A DNA stretch of 64,000 nt from Chitinophagaceae bacterium (GTDB taxonomy: Bacteria > Bacteroidota > Bacteroidia > Chitinophagales > Chitinophagaceae), in assembly GCA_947454235.1 (NCBI GenBank), contig CANGIY010000005.1, positions 62,001 to 126,000 of the forward strand, given 5' to 3'. The stretch's first letter is position 1. Each line of letters opens with the position of its first letter. The notes below the pieces were generated by a model. That model had not been told where the DNA came from, did not search any database, and saw only the letters and a program-made list of their open reading frames with translations. Positions 25,830 through 33,634 of the stretch are shown here, piece after piece. The translations under genes were made by a program, and so were the position numbers.

Positions 25830-27133
25830 TTGAAAATTAATAGAGTTAGTCTTAAGAACTTCAGAAATATTGAAGGAGAGACAGCCTTCGAGTTCAATAG
25901 TAATTTTACTACCATAATTGGCATAAACGGTAAAGGAAAATCTACAATATTACATGGGCTTCGGGTGGCTTGTGGTGCGTTTTTTTGGGTATACCAGAGG
26001 TTGAGAATAGGCATATAACGCCAGATGAGATTCATTTAAAAAATGTTGGTACTTTTTCTATTCTGCAAAAGCCTGTAAAGGTCGAGGCAGTAGGAATTTT
26101 CCCTGGGGTGGCAGAACAAATTACTTGGAGAAGGCAAATTTTAGAAAATAGCAACACCACAACTTCAAGCGAAAATGACGTTGGTGCAATAAGAAAAATA
26201 GCAAAGAACAAATTTGATCAAGTTAATACCCATTCAAATGATGCTGTTGGATTGCCTGTAATAGCTTACTTGGGAACATCAAGAGTGTATGGGGCAGGCA
26301 GAAATACACTTCGGAGCAATGACCACAGATTAAGCCGCCAGATATTTAAAGAAGGCTATCAGGATTGGGATGAAATGAAAGCAACAAAGTTTCATTTTCA
26401 AGAATGGTTGGCAACGTACGATACATTGGTTGGTCAGGGTAGGGAGTACAACCGAACCAAGGAAGCCTTTTTTGACACCGTTCGAATTGCTAATCCATAT
26501 TTGACTGAATTAAGCTTCAATAATGGGGAACTTTGGGCGAGGGTAGACATGGAAGGGAATATCTCCGATTTCCTGCCCTTGAGTTTGCACAGCGACGGGA
26601 TTCATTATTATACTGTTATGGTTGCTGAATTAGCATATCGTTGTATTGTATTGAATGGTTTCCTGAATGAGCTTGCGATTATAGAAAGTAAAGGCGTTGT
26701 GATGATTGACGAGTTGGATTTGCACCTTCATCCTAATTGGCAAAGGCATGTTGTGAGCGACCTTAAACGCGCATTCCCTAACCTTCAGTTTATTGTAACT
26801 ACTCGTTCTCCGTTTATTGTTCAGTCGCTTGAAAGTGATGAACTTATTAATCTCGATAACAGTGAAGTTCAATCATTTTCGCCGGATGAACTCCATTTAA
26901 ATAAAGTTGCAACTGAGATAATGGGCGTTAAGAGCGTAAGAAGTGAAGATTTTGAAAGCAGGTTCAAGAAAGCAAGCGAAGAACTTGATAAAATTGAAGA
27001 CGCCAACAAAGCACTCACTACCGAAGATTATATACAAATCAGCAAAACGTTAGGCAAATTGATAAAGGATGAAACCAATGATCCTGAATTAAAAGCATTT
27101 TTGGATAAGGAAATTGACGGTGAAAATATATGA
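25830..27133 (+). pseudogene. Frameshifted AAA ATPase (PtuA-like, Septu-type), 1-base deletion in a T-run
   Basis: Two frames join into one AAA_21/SMC-like ATPase of ~434 residues. The first (25830, TTG start) encodes LKNFRNIEGETAFEF and a Walker A motif GINGKGKST (31-39), then runs out of frame at a run of seven T (25980-25986). With eight T the reading continues GAFFLGIPEVENRHITPDE in the frame open to 27133. The second part has Walker B VVMIDELDLHLHP (about nt 26697-26736) and a switch segment reading TTRSPF where the family usually has TTHSP. The C-terminus is helical. The stop overlaps the HNH start as ATGA. ATPase-HNH pairs of this kind are the Septu anti-phage system (PtuA/PtuB); that assignment is by architecture only. 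The frameshift could be real decay, phase variation, transcriptional slippage or a homopolymer sequencing error. Confidence 0.8.
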
Positions 27134-27840
27134 GACCAATTGAAAAAGGGGTATGGCCTACTTTACGTAATGGTCGTAGGAGAATATTTAATGATTGGAC
27201 AAGAGCGATTCCTCACTAAGTTTTAGCAACAGGTAGATACTGTCACTTTTGCGAAATGAGAGTAACCAATGCCTTGGCAATTGAACATATTCAACCTAAA
27301 GAGCATTTCCCTGATTTGAGCAATGATTGGGAAAATTTTTTATTAACATGTAACTATTGCAATGCTCATAAATCAGCTACAATTCCAATTGCCCCTTATA
27401 TATCCTCATATTTTTGGCCACATAAAAACAATACCCTCAAGGTGATTGAATATACTCTGAACGGCAAGGTTAAACCCAATTTAAATCATTTACAAACGGA
27501 TTTTGATATTAGTCGTGCACAAAACTTAATTAATCTTTACGGTTTGAATAAGGAGAAAACAGTTAATGGCGATTCTGATAACAGATGGTTGGAAAGAGCA
27601 GGGGCAATTGTTTTAGCTGCTAAAAGAAGAGTAGAATACGATACTAATGTAAATAGGTCAGTTGATGCAATTGTAGATATGGCACAAACAAAGGGATTTT
27701 TCTCTATATGGCTAAAGGTTTTTAATGATATACCAGAGGTTCGAACAGCCTTAATTAATTGTCCTGATTTTCACCTAAATGGCACTAATTGCTTTAACGC
27801 CAATTTAGAATTGCAAAGCAGAAGTGAAACTGATTTGTGA
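27130..27840 (+). pseudogene. HNH endonuclease (PtuB-like) with premature in-frame TAA
   Basis: The ATG at 27130 overlaps the ATPase stop (ATGA), and the frame encodes MRPIEKGVWPTLRNGRRR... up to a TAA at codon 30 (27217-27219). The same frame then resumes without a gap: GRYCHFCE, IEHIQPKEHFPDL, NFLLTCNYCNAHKS. These are the zinc pair Cys38/Cys41, the HNH core Glu52-His53 and the second zinc pair Cys74/Cys77. The first CxxC lies between the TAA and the next ATG (27256), so a restart there would drop one zinc pair. Reconstructed length is 236 residues, close to PtuB-type nucleases. A single base change (for example CAA, GAA, TTA or TAT to TAA) would explain the stop. Confidence 0.78.
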
Positions 27841-27980
27841 TATATCAATTCATTTCGATTGGCTAGAGCGTTTGCAACCTTGATTCAAACCATGCTCAAA
27901 CGAGATATGTAACAGCGGTAGCGTTTTCAGCCTTTTCTTCTGAACACAAGTATTCGTATCTTTACATTAAAACAATCCCT

Positions 27981-29012
27981 TTGCGTAAAGCATTTCTTAT
28001 TCTGTTGTTGCTGAATATTTTCGGCGGTGCTCAATTTATATGGGCGCAAAAAAACAAGCACGTTGAAGACACCCTCACCATTGCGGCAGTGGGCGATTTG
28101 ATGATAGGATCAAACTATCCATCGGTTGATTACTTGCCAAAACCCGAAGAAGGCAACATTCTTTTAGGTGCCATGCCTTTTTTGAAGAAAGCCGATTTGA
28201 GACTGGGAAATCTGGAAGGATCAATAGCTGATACTGTGCCTGTTTTTAAAGATTGCGGTGATGGTAAGAACTGTTATGCATTCCGGACTCCACTCAATAT
28301 TGCCACATGGTACAAGGAAGCAGGGTTTAACTATCTCAACTTGTCGAATAATCACTCCTATGATTTTGGTCCTGATGGCAACAAAAGCACCATGGAATTC
28401 CTGAAAAACAACAACATTCGCACTAGTGGGGTGTACCAGAAACACTTTGATACAATGATGGTGAAGCATACATTGGTGGGGTTTCTTTCATTTGCGCCGC
28501 ACAAAAACTGCCTCAATCTGAACAACGATTCTATGGTGATTGCTGAGGTGACACAGGCGCGTAAAAAATGCGATTTACTGGTCATTTACTTTCACGGTGG
28601 TGCTGAAGGTGCGACGAAAATGCATGTAGCCGAAGGGCACGAGATGTTTTATGATCAGGACAGGGGCGATTTAAAAACATTCACGCACAATTGCATTGAT
28701 GCCGGTGCTGATTTGGTTATTGGTTCGGGGCCCCATATTGTAAGGGGTATTGAAATGTACAAGGATAAATTAATAGCCTACAGCCTTGGCAATTTTGCTA
28801 CCTATCATCTGTTCAACCTAAAGCACCCAATGGATTATGCGCCATTGCTGAAACTTAAAATAACATCGAAAGGGAAAGTGCTGGAGTCGAGGGTTATTTC
28901 TTTCATTCAGCGTGGTGAAGGTATACCGAAATATGACAAAGACCGCACTGCCTATAGAATGATTAAGGCACTATCGGAATCTGACTTTGGATATAAGGAG
29001 GTTAAGAAGTAG
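27981..29012 (+). CDS. CapA-family (PGA_cap) metallophosphatase-like secreted protein
   Basis: 343 residues from a TTG start at 27981, chosen because it begins the signal peptide (MRKAFLILLLLNIFGG...FIWAQ) and no ATG is nearby. The calcineurin-like fold of bacterial CapA/PgsA proteins is shown by AAVGDLMIG, GNLEGSI, NLSNNHSYDFG, IYFHGG and GSGPHIVRG. Family members are linked to poly-gamma-glutamate or capsule synthesis, but many Bacteroidota copies have no capsule genes nearby, as here. Likely periplasmic. Its 3' end overlaps the convergent Crp regulator by 11 bp. Confidence 0.85.
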   Translation: MRKAFLILLLLNIFGGAQFIWAQKNKHVEDTLTIAAVGDLMIGSNYPSVDYLPKPEEGNILLGAMPFLKKADLRLGNLEGSIADTVPVFKDCGDGKNCYAFRTPLNIATWYKEAGFNYLNLSNNHSYDFGPDGNKSTMEFLKNNNIRTSGVYQKHFDTMMVKHTLVGFLSFAPHKNCLNLNNDSMVIAEVTQARKKCDLLVIYFHGGAEGATKMHVAEGHEMFYDQDRGDLKTFTHNCIDAGADLVIGSGPHIVRGIEMYKDKLIAYSLGNFATYHLFNLKHPMDYAPLLKLKITSKGKVLESRVISFIQRGEGIPKYDKDRTAYRMIKALSESDFGYKEVKK

Positions 29013-29619
29013 GCACCTGGCTCACCGGTCTGCTGATTTTGTTGCGTATGCGGCTGATGGTTTCTAAAGTAAGCCCCAAGTAACTAGCTATATACTTGAG
29101 TGGTATTCTGTTTACCAGGCCGGAGTAATTGTTCAGGAAATACAAATAACGTTCCTCCGCAGTGTGTTGGCGCAGCAAATAAAGTCGTTCTTCACTTTGT
29201 ACAAAATACTGCTCAGTAAGCGCCCTGCCTATAAAGTTCAATTCGGGGTGTGACTCATACAATGCTGTCAGACTATCAAAATGAATGCGGGCATAGGTCG
29301 TTGGCTCGAGTGTTTCTATTACTTCATACCCTGGTTTACGACCATAAAAGCTGATGATGGCAGCCGAAATGTCGTTTTCTTCCGCAAACCTACAGGAGAC
29401 CTCAACTCCATCTTTCACGTAATACATTCGCACAAGTCCCTCGATTACTATGTAAAGGTAATCAGCGCGTTGCCCTGCCTGTAACAAAACAGCTTTTTTG
29501 GGTGCAGTGTGTACTTCCAACTTAGACAACAGTGCTTCTGCCGCCGCATCGCTAAGCGGATGAATTTTGCGAATCATTTGAAGTACTGAATCTAACATCT
29601 TAGAATGTTCGTTACTCAA
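29002..29619 (-). CDS. Crp/Fnr-family transcriptional regulator
   Basis: 205 residues. Cyclic-nucleotide-binding-type beta roll at about 30-120 (AGQRADYLYIVIEGLVRMYY), a dimerisation helix, and a C-terminal winged helix whose recognition helix is IASYLGLTLETISRIRNKI. The usual cAMP phosphate-binding motif (RxS in GELAL...RxA) is not preserved, and no Fnr cysteines are present, so the effector is unknown. Such one-domain regulators are common in Bacteroidota. The start lies 41 bp from the end of the next minus-strand gene. Confidence 0.88.
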   Translation of the reverse strand: MSNEHSKMLDSVLQMIRKIHPLSDAAAEALLSKLEVHTAPKKAVLLQAGQRADYLYIVIEGLVRMYYVKDGVEVSCRFAEENDISAAIISFYGRKPGYEVIETLEPTTYARIHFDSLTALYESHPELNFIGRALTEQYFVQSEERLYLLRQHTAEERYLYFLNNYSGLVNRIPLKYIASYLGLTLETISRIRNKISRPVSQVPTS

Positions 29620-29660
29620 AGTTAGGTAATTGCAATCTCAATGCCGCTACTTTTAATCAC

Positions 29661-30179
29661 CTACTCTAACACCATGGTTTTCATTACATCGGCGATGTAG
29701 TGTTGGATGTTGATGGTGGGGTGGTCTTTGTAGGTGAAGGCAATTTGTATTTCTTTTCTTCGGTGGTGGATGAAAAATATGGAGTAAGTGGTGTAGCCCA
29801 TCGGGAGTTTATTGACATGAAACCGAACCAGTGTCGATTTTTCGGGGTAGTATAACGAACGGTCGCAACTAATGAGGCTCAAGGTAGAGTCTTCAAAATT
29901 TTCCTTCAACTGGGTTTCTAATTGCTGGCGGGTGCAATCCATATATTCCTTCACCGACTTAAAAGGACCCTCTCTTGATGAAACCATGAGTATAACTGAT
30001 GCTATGGAATCGAAAAAAATGTACTCGTGTTCCTGCACAGAATCAGTCACTTCCACCAATGATGGCGGAATGGACATTTTAAGATGTAGTTTTTTGTCGT
30101 AAAGCCCTTGCCCATAAGTGGTGTTACTCATAACGAGCACCCAGCAAGCGGCGTATAGACAACGTAAAAAAGACATCAA
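29661..30179 (-). CDS. Secreted hypothetical protein
   Basis: 172 residues with a signal peptide (MMSFLRCLYAACWVLVMSNTTYGQ). The mature part is mixed alpha/beta without a motif I recognise; the order of segments (amphipathic strand, long helix with TRQQLETQLKENF, then strands) loosely recalls PsbP/Mog1-like folds, which is only a guess. It ends 6 bp upstream of... and in the same direction as the UspA gene, whose stop lies 7 bp before its start, so it is probably co-transcribed with the UspA and LOG genes. Confidence 0.6.
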   Translation of the reverse strand: MMSFLRCLYAACWVLVMSNTTYGQGLYDKKLHLKMSIPPSLVEVTDSVQEHEYIFFDSIASVILMVSSREGPFKSVKEYMDCTRQQLETQLKENFEDSTLSLISCDRSLYYPEKSTLVRFHVNKLPMGYTTYSIFFIHHRRKEIQIAFTYKDHPTINIQHYIADVMKTMVLE

Positions 30180-30185
30180 TCAAAT

Positions 30186-30593
30186 TTACGGAATAATCAT
30201 GACCGGCGTGCGGGCGTGTTTTAAAATATATTCGGCAATACTACCCATGAGCCGCTCGCCAAGCCCGTGGTTACCATGGCTGCCCACAATTAAAAGATCA
30301 TAATCTAACTGCTCAATAGATTCGAAAATCTTGAGTTTAGGTATTCCAAATTCTTCGTGAAACTCAACACTTTCACCCAGGTACTGCTGGCAAGCTGTTC
30401 GCAATTCAGCATTTTCACGTTCCATGTTTTCACCCAGTTCAGTTTCAATACCGGTTGTGGAGTAAAAGTTACGTTCGTCATTCACATGCACCACCATTAT
30501 TTGTGGGTTCAACATATTGTCGGTGAGCATTTTAGCGGCTGCCAACATTTTTTCTGTGAAAGAAGAGTAGTCTAAGAAGATCAGAATTTTCAT
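30186..30593 (-). CDS. Universal stress protein (UspA family)
   Basis: 135 residues from the ATG at 30593, chosen because family members begin at MKILIFLDYS and the upstream alternative (30623) would overlap the LOG gene. Single Usp domain. The ATP-binding signature G-2x-G-9x-G-S/T is seen as GSHGNHGLGERLMGSIAEY near the C-terminus, so it probably binds ATP. Cytoplasmic stress-response role by family. It starts 13 bp after the LOG-family gene and ends 6 bp before the secreted hypothetical gene, an apparent three-gene operon. Confidence 0.88.
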   Translation of the reverse strand: MKILIFLDYSSFTEKMLAAAKMLTDNMLNPQIMVVHVNDERNFYSTTGIETELGENMERENAELRTACQQYLGESVEFHEEFGIPKLKIFESIEQLDYDLLIVGSHGNHGLGERLMGSIAEYILKHARTPVMIIP

Positions 30594-30606
30594 GCTTTTT
30601 GTTTTT

Positions 30607-31365
30607 TTATTTGCTTTCTCCAAGCCAGCTCCAGTGGCGCATTACTTTCGTTTTCTTCAGTCCGAATTCTTTGATGGCGTGGTGCTTGATGTGCTGCACA
30701 GCTTCATCAATTGAATCGGTAAAAAGGAAAAGTTGAGCATCTTCGGCACTGATGGTTTGCTCGGTAATCATTGTTTCTACGTGTTGAATGAGGTGGGTAT
30801 GGTAGTTTTTGCCCATAATTACTACCGGGAATTTGGGTGTTTTCCCTGTTTGCATGAGGGTAATGGCCTCAAAGAACTCATCGAGTGTGCCATACCCACC
30901 AGGCATAACTACAAACGCATAAGAATACTTGGTGAGCAACACTTTCCTGATGAAGAAATAGTCGATATCTATCCATTTATCGAGGTAGGGGTTGGGTTTT
31001 TGTTCGTGTGGTAAAACGATATTGCAGCCTATTGACCGTCCTCCAACGTCTTTTGCGCCTCTGTTGGCAGCTTCCATAATGCCGGGCCCGCCACCGGTGA
31101 TGATAGTAAAACCGAGCCTGCTTATTTCTGCAGCCAATTTGCGGGTAAGTGTATAATAGTGGTGCTCTTCAGTGAAACGCGCTGAACCGAATACCGTTAC
31201 ACACGGACCAATGAAGTGCAATTTCCTGAAGCCATAAATAAACTCCCTAAATACGGTAAAAGCGAAAATTAATTCCTTCCAGCGCGAGTTAGGACCTTCC
31301 AGAAAGACTTGCTGTTTTCTGGAGCCCATGGGCGTAAAATGACTATGGTTTTTTCCGTTTGACAT
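30607..31365 (-). CDS. LOG-family (TIGR00730) Rossmann-fold nucleosidase-like protein
   Basis: 252 residues. The LOG signature is present as GGGPGIMEAANRGAKDVGG and PGGYGTLDEFFEA (the PGGxGTxxE catalytic motif). Characterised members remove ribose 5'-phosphate from AMP or cytokinin nucleotides, so a nucleotide 5'-monophosphate nucleosidase role is likely. An N-terminal extension of ~55 residues precedes the core (FGSARFTEEHHYY), matching the longer bacterial subgroup. First gene of a likely operon with uspA and the secreted hypothetical protein. Confidence 0.88.
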   Translation of the reverse strand: MSNGKNHSHFTPMGSRKQQVFLEGPNSRWKELIFAFTVFREFIYGFRKLHFIGPCVTVFGSARFTEEHHYYTLTRKLAAEISRLGFTIITGGGPGIMEAANRGAKDVGGRSIGCNIVLPHEQKPNPYLDKWIDIDYFFIRKVLLTKYSYAFVVMPGGYGTLDEFFEAITLMQTGKTPKFPVVIMGKNYHTHLIQHVETMITEQTISAEDAQLFLFTDSIDEAVQHIKHHAIKEFGLKKTKVMRHWSWLGESK

Positions 31366-31568
31366 TGTTGATTGGTGTGAGATAACAAAGTTGATGCAAA
31401 CTCACTAAACATCATTCAGGAACTTGCAAATACTATTATTTCAAAAACACCTATAAACGGTAATTGGATGTGCCGTTCAATAACCAAAAATACAACCAGT
31501 TGTTTTGAATGCGTCTGATTTAGGACATTGTAAAGGGTGACGGAAATCAACCGTAAGGGAGCAATCGT

Positions 31569-32294
31569 TTACTTGAACTGCTTGAAATAATAGGAGACGC
31601 CATTTTCAACAATCACCAACTCTCCTTTCTGGCACTTGACGACTTTAAGCGAGCGCGGTTTTTTACAGAAGCACTCCAGCATCTGGTCGCCCTCAAAGCG
31701 CTGGATGTAGCAAGAAGGTGAGTTAACAGGGTCGGGGCCGCAATACACATACCCTTTCTTGTCATCGGTGCCCTGGCCTGTTATGTACATGTACTTAATT
31801 TCATCGCTATATGATACACCTATGGCATCTTTATCGAGTTCGCGTTTGTACACTGTCCACTTTCCCAACATTTGTTCGAGGTCGGTAACAGGTTCTATTT
31901 TTTCGGCACTGTCCAAAACTATAACTGCTGCGGTATCAGAAGTGTCTTTTACGTAATAGTAAATGCCCTTCGTGTTGGCAAGAATAAGGCTGTTGGGTCT
32001 TTTTTGTGCTACAATATACGATACCCAGCCAAATTCAAGATGGTCATCTTCATCGTAAGTGTACTTGCCTTTGTAGATGAAACCATTGCGCACCCGGTAA
32101 GTAAAAGTATCTCTGATCTGGAAGGTCATGAACAAGGTGTCGGTGAAGTTCCATACCATTGAGTCGGGGTTAAGGCGTTTCACCTCTACCCAGCGCCCCG
32201 GTGGCATGTGCTTTGACTTGTCTTTATCCTTCTTCCTCGCAGAAGCAGGCAGGCAGGTAACCAACAAAATAAATAGTAATAAAAACCTTGTCAT
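31569..32294 (-). CDS. Secreted lipocalin-like protein with two related halves
   Basis: 241 residues from the ATG at 32294, which begins the signal peptide MTRFLLLFILLVTCLPASA; an earlier start would add ten residues before it. The mature protein seems to contain two similar beta-rich halves that each open with a GxW motif and end in YYF/YYY (GRWVEVKRLN ... KGIYYYV and GKWTVYKREL ... VSYYFKQF). This suggests tandem lipocalin-like barrels. Ligand and role are unknown. It stands alone, with 200 bp of feature-poor sequence before the LOG gene. Confidence 0.6.
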   Translation of the reverse strand: MTRFLLLFILLVTCLPASARKKDKDKSKHMPPGRWVEVKRLNPDSMVWNFTDTLFMTFQIRDTFTYRVRNGFIYKGKYTYDEDDHLEFGWVSYIVAQKRPNSLILANTKGIYYYVKDTSDTAAVIVLDSAEKIEPVTDLEQMLGKWTVYKRELDKDAIGVSYSDEIKYMYITGQGTDDKKGYVYCGPDPVNSPSCYIQRFEGDQMLECFCKKPRSLKVVKCQKGELVIVENGVSYYFKQFK

Positions 32295-32404
32295 AGTAAT
32301 ACCCGGGTCAGGGTGCAGTTGCAAGCTGCCCGATTTTGTGGCAAGTTACAAACTTATGAAAATTCAAACTGCTTTTGTGCTGCTAATATTGTGTTAGCCA
32401 GGGT

Positions 32405-32833
32405 TTACCCGTGATAAAAATATTCTTTTCCGTATTTGCGTACATACAGCAAGTTGATGATAAAGGCTACCCAAACCAGTCGTTTCGCCATAATAGCGGG
32501 TTCTTTAGGGAATAAGTATCTTATGATACAATCCATTGGAATCAGGTTTTCGAAGCCTTGATAGAATGATTTATTGTTGATGATATGCGCTATTGCAGCA
32601 ATGTAATACACCACAATGAACAGCATGTTAAAAATCTGAAACAACGTTTTGTTTTCCTCACCCGGAAAGAAGAACTGCTTTATTGAAATAAGACAAGTGA
32701 TGAACAAAATAATTTCGGTGTACCCGAAAATGTCATTTGCCAATGAAATCGAACTTGTCACTTCAGGAGTCGCCATTGCAACTATTGGTGTCAACAGCGC
32801 CAATAAAACGAACATAACTCCTCTGTTTTTCAT
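32405..32833 (-). CDS. Small integral membrane protein, unknown function
   Basis: 142 residues from the ATG at 32833; a TTG at 32845 is the only longer option. There are four hydrophobic segments: GVMFVLLALLTPIVAMA (a possible signal), YTEIILFITCLISI, IFNMLFIVVYYIAAIAHII and RLVWVAFIINLLYV. A short positive C-terminus follows. The family is not recognised. It is divergent from the SRPBCC gene, with ~250 bp between. Confidence 0.6.
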   Translation of the reverse strand: MKNRGVMFVLLALLTPIVAMATPEVTSSISLANDIFGYTEIILFITCLISIKQFFFPGEENKTLFQIFNMLFIVVYYIAAIAHIINNKSFYQGFENLIPMDCIIRYLFPKEPAIMAKRLVWVAFIINLLYVRKYGKEYFYHG

Positions 32834-33024
32834 AGAAGAATACAATTATACGAAAATGGAAAATTTGAATAGTGCAAAGCTAGGAATTAATACTGTTATT
32901 TTAAACAGAATTTTACCCCTTGTATTAGTGCTTGAAAATGTTATCGATAGGTTCGTCATTCAATGGCTGGTGTAATTGCGACGCCATAAGGAGCCGAAGA
33001 CTACGAAACCCTTTAATTTATTTT

Positions 33025-33052
33025 TTTGAAACAACTCTAAATCCTATTTTTG
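33025..33052 (+). promoter_or_regulatory. Candidate promoter for the SRPBCC gene
   Basis: TATTTTTG (33045-33052) matches the -7 consensus, with a TTTG (33025-33028) 16 bp upstream; that spacer is slightly short. The start codon is 29 bp downstream. Confidence 0.4.
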
Positions 33053-33080
33053 ATTTTATAAATCTAAATACCATCCAAAA

Positions 33081-33497
33081 ATGAGCGCAACTAAGGTAAC
33101 TGTAGGAATTAGCGTAAATGCAGATGTAGCTAAAGTATGGAACTACTGGACACAGCCTGAACACATCGTAAACTGGAATTTTGCACATGAGAGCTGGCAT
33201 TGCCCTAGCGCCACTAACGATTTGCGCCCGGGCGGTAGTTTCAGTTCGCGTATGGAGGCACGTGATGGGAGTTTTGGTTTTGATTTTGGCGGTGTTTATG
33301 ACGATGTAAAAGAACATCAACTCATTGCCTACACTTTGGGTGACGGAAGAAAAGTAGAAGTGACTTTTGAAAAGGCAAATGATGGCTGTAACATAACCAC
33401 AGTATTTGATGCGGAGAATCAAAACCCGGTTGAAATGCAACAAATGGGCTGGCAGGCGATTGCTAATAATTTCAAAAGTTATACTGAGTCAAAATAG
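33081..33497 (+). CDS. SRPBCC (AHSA1/START-like) family protein
   Basis: 138 residues, a single-domain protein. The SRPBCC ligand-binding fold is indicated by VNADVAKVWNYWTQPEHIVNW at the start, a central RPGGSFSSRMEARDGS hairpin, and a long C-terminal helix MGWQAIANNFKSY that closes the cavity. Members bind hydrophobic ligands or act in stress; no specific ligand can be assigned. It stands alone between the membrane-protein gene and the alpha-2-macroglobulin gene. Confidence 0.85.
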   Translation: MSATKVTVGISVNADVAKVWNYWTQPEHIVNWNFAHESWHCPSATNDLRPGGSFSSRMEARDGSFGFDFGGVYDDVKEHQLIAYTLGDGRKVEVTFEKANDGCNITTVFDAENQNPVEMQQMGWQAIANNFKSYTESK

Positions 33498-33575
33498 GCT
33501 GTTTTTACGCCTTTCAGGAGGTCAGAAAAGGTGCTTTTGAGTGCATTTTTTCGAGCAAAAAATATTTTTTAATTT

Positions 33576-33615
33576 GTACATAATAAACTGCACAACAAGC
33601 AGTTTATTTATGTAC
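33576..33615. promoter_or_regulatory. Long inverted repeat in the leader of the alpha-2-macroglobulin gene
   Basis: GTACATAATAAACTG (33576-33590) faces CAGTTTATTTATGTAC (33600-33615): 15 pairs with one bulged T around the loop CACAACAAG. It ends 19 bp before the ATG. It could act as an operator or as an mRNA leader hairpin near the ribosome site; there is no T-run, so it is not a terminator. Confidence 0.55.
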
Positions 33616-33634
33616 TAAAACACAAACCAAACAC

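Noticed and set aside
27256-27840. The HNH gene as a complete 194-residue protein starting at 27256
   Set aside because: The first zinc CxxC pair and the overlap with the ATPase lie upstream in the same frame, so the shorter form is a remnant.
27841-27980. Possible attachment site or mobile-element end beside the ATPase-HNH pair
   Set aside because: No direct repeats, integrase, tRNA or inverted ends could be found on either side.
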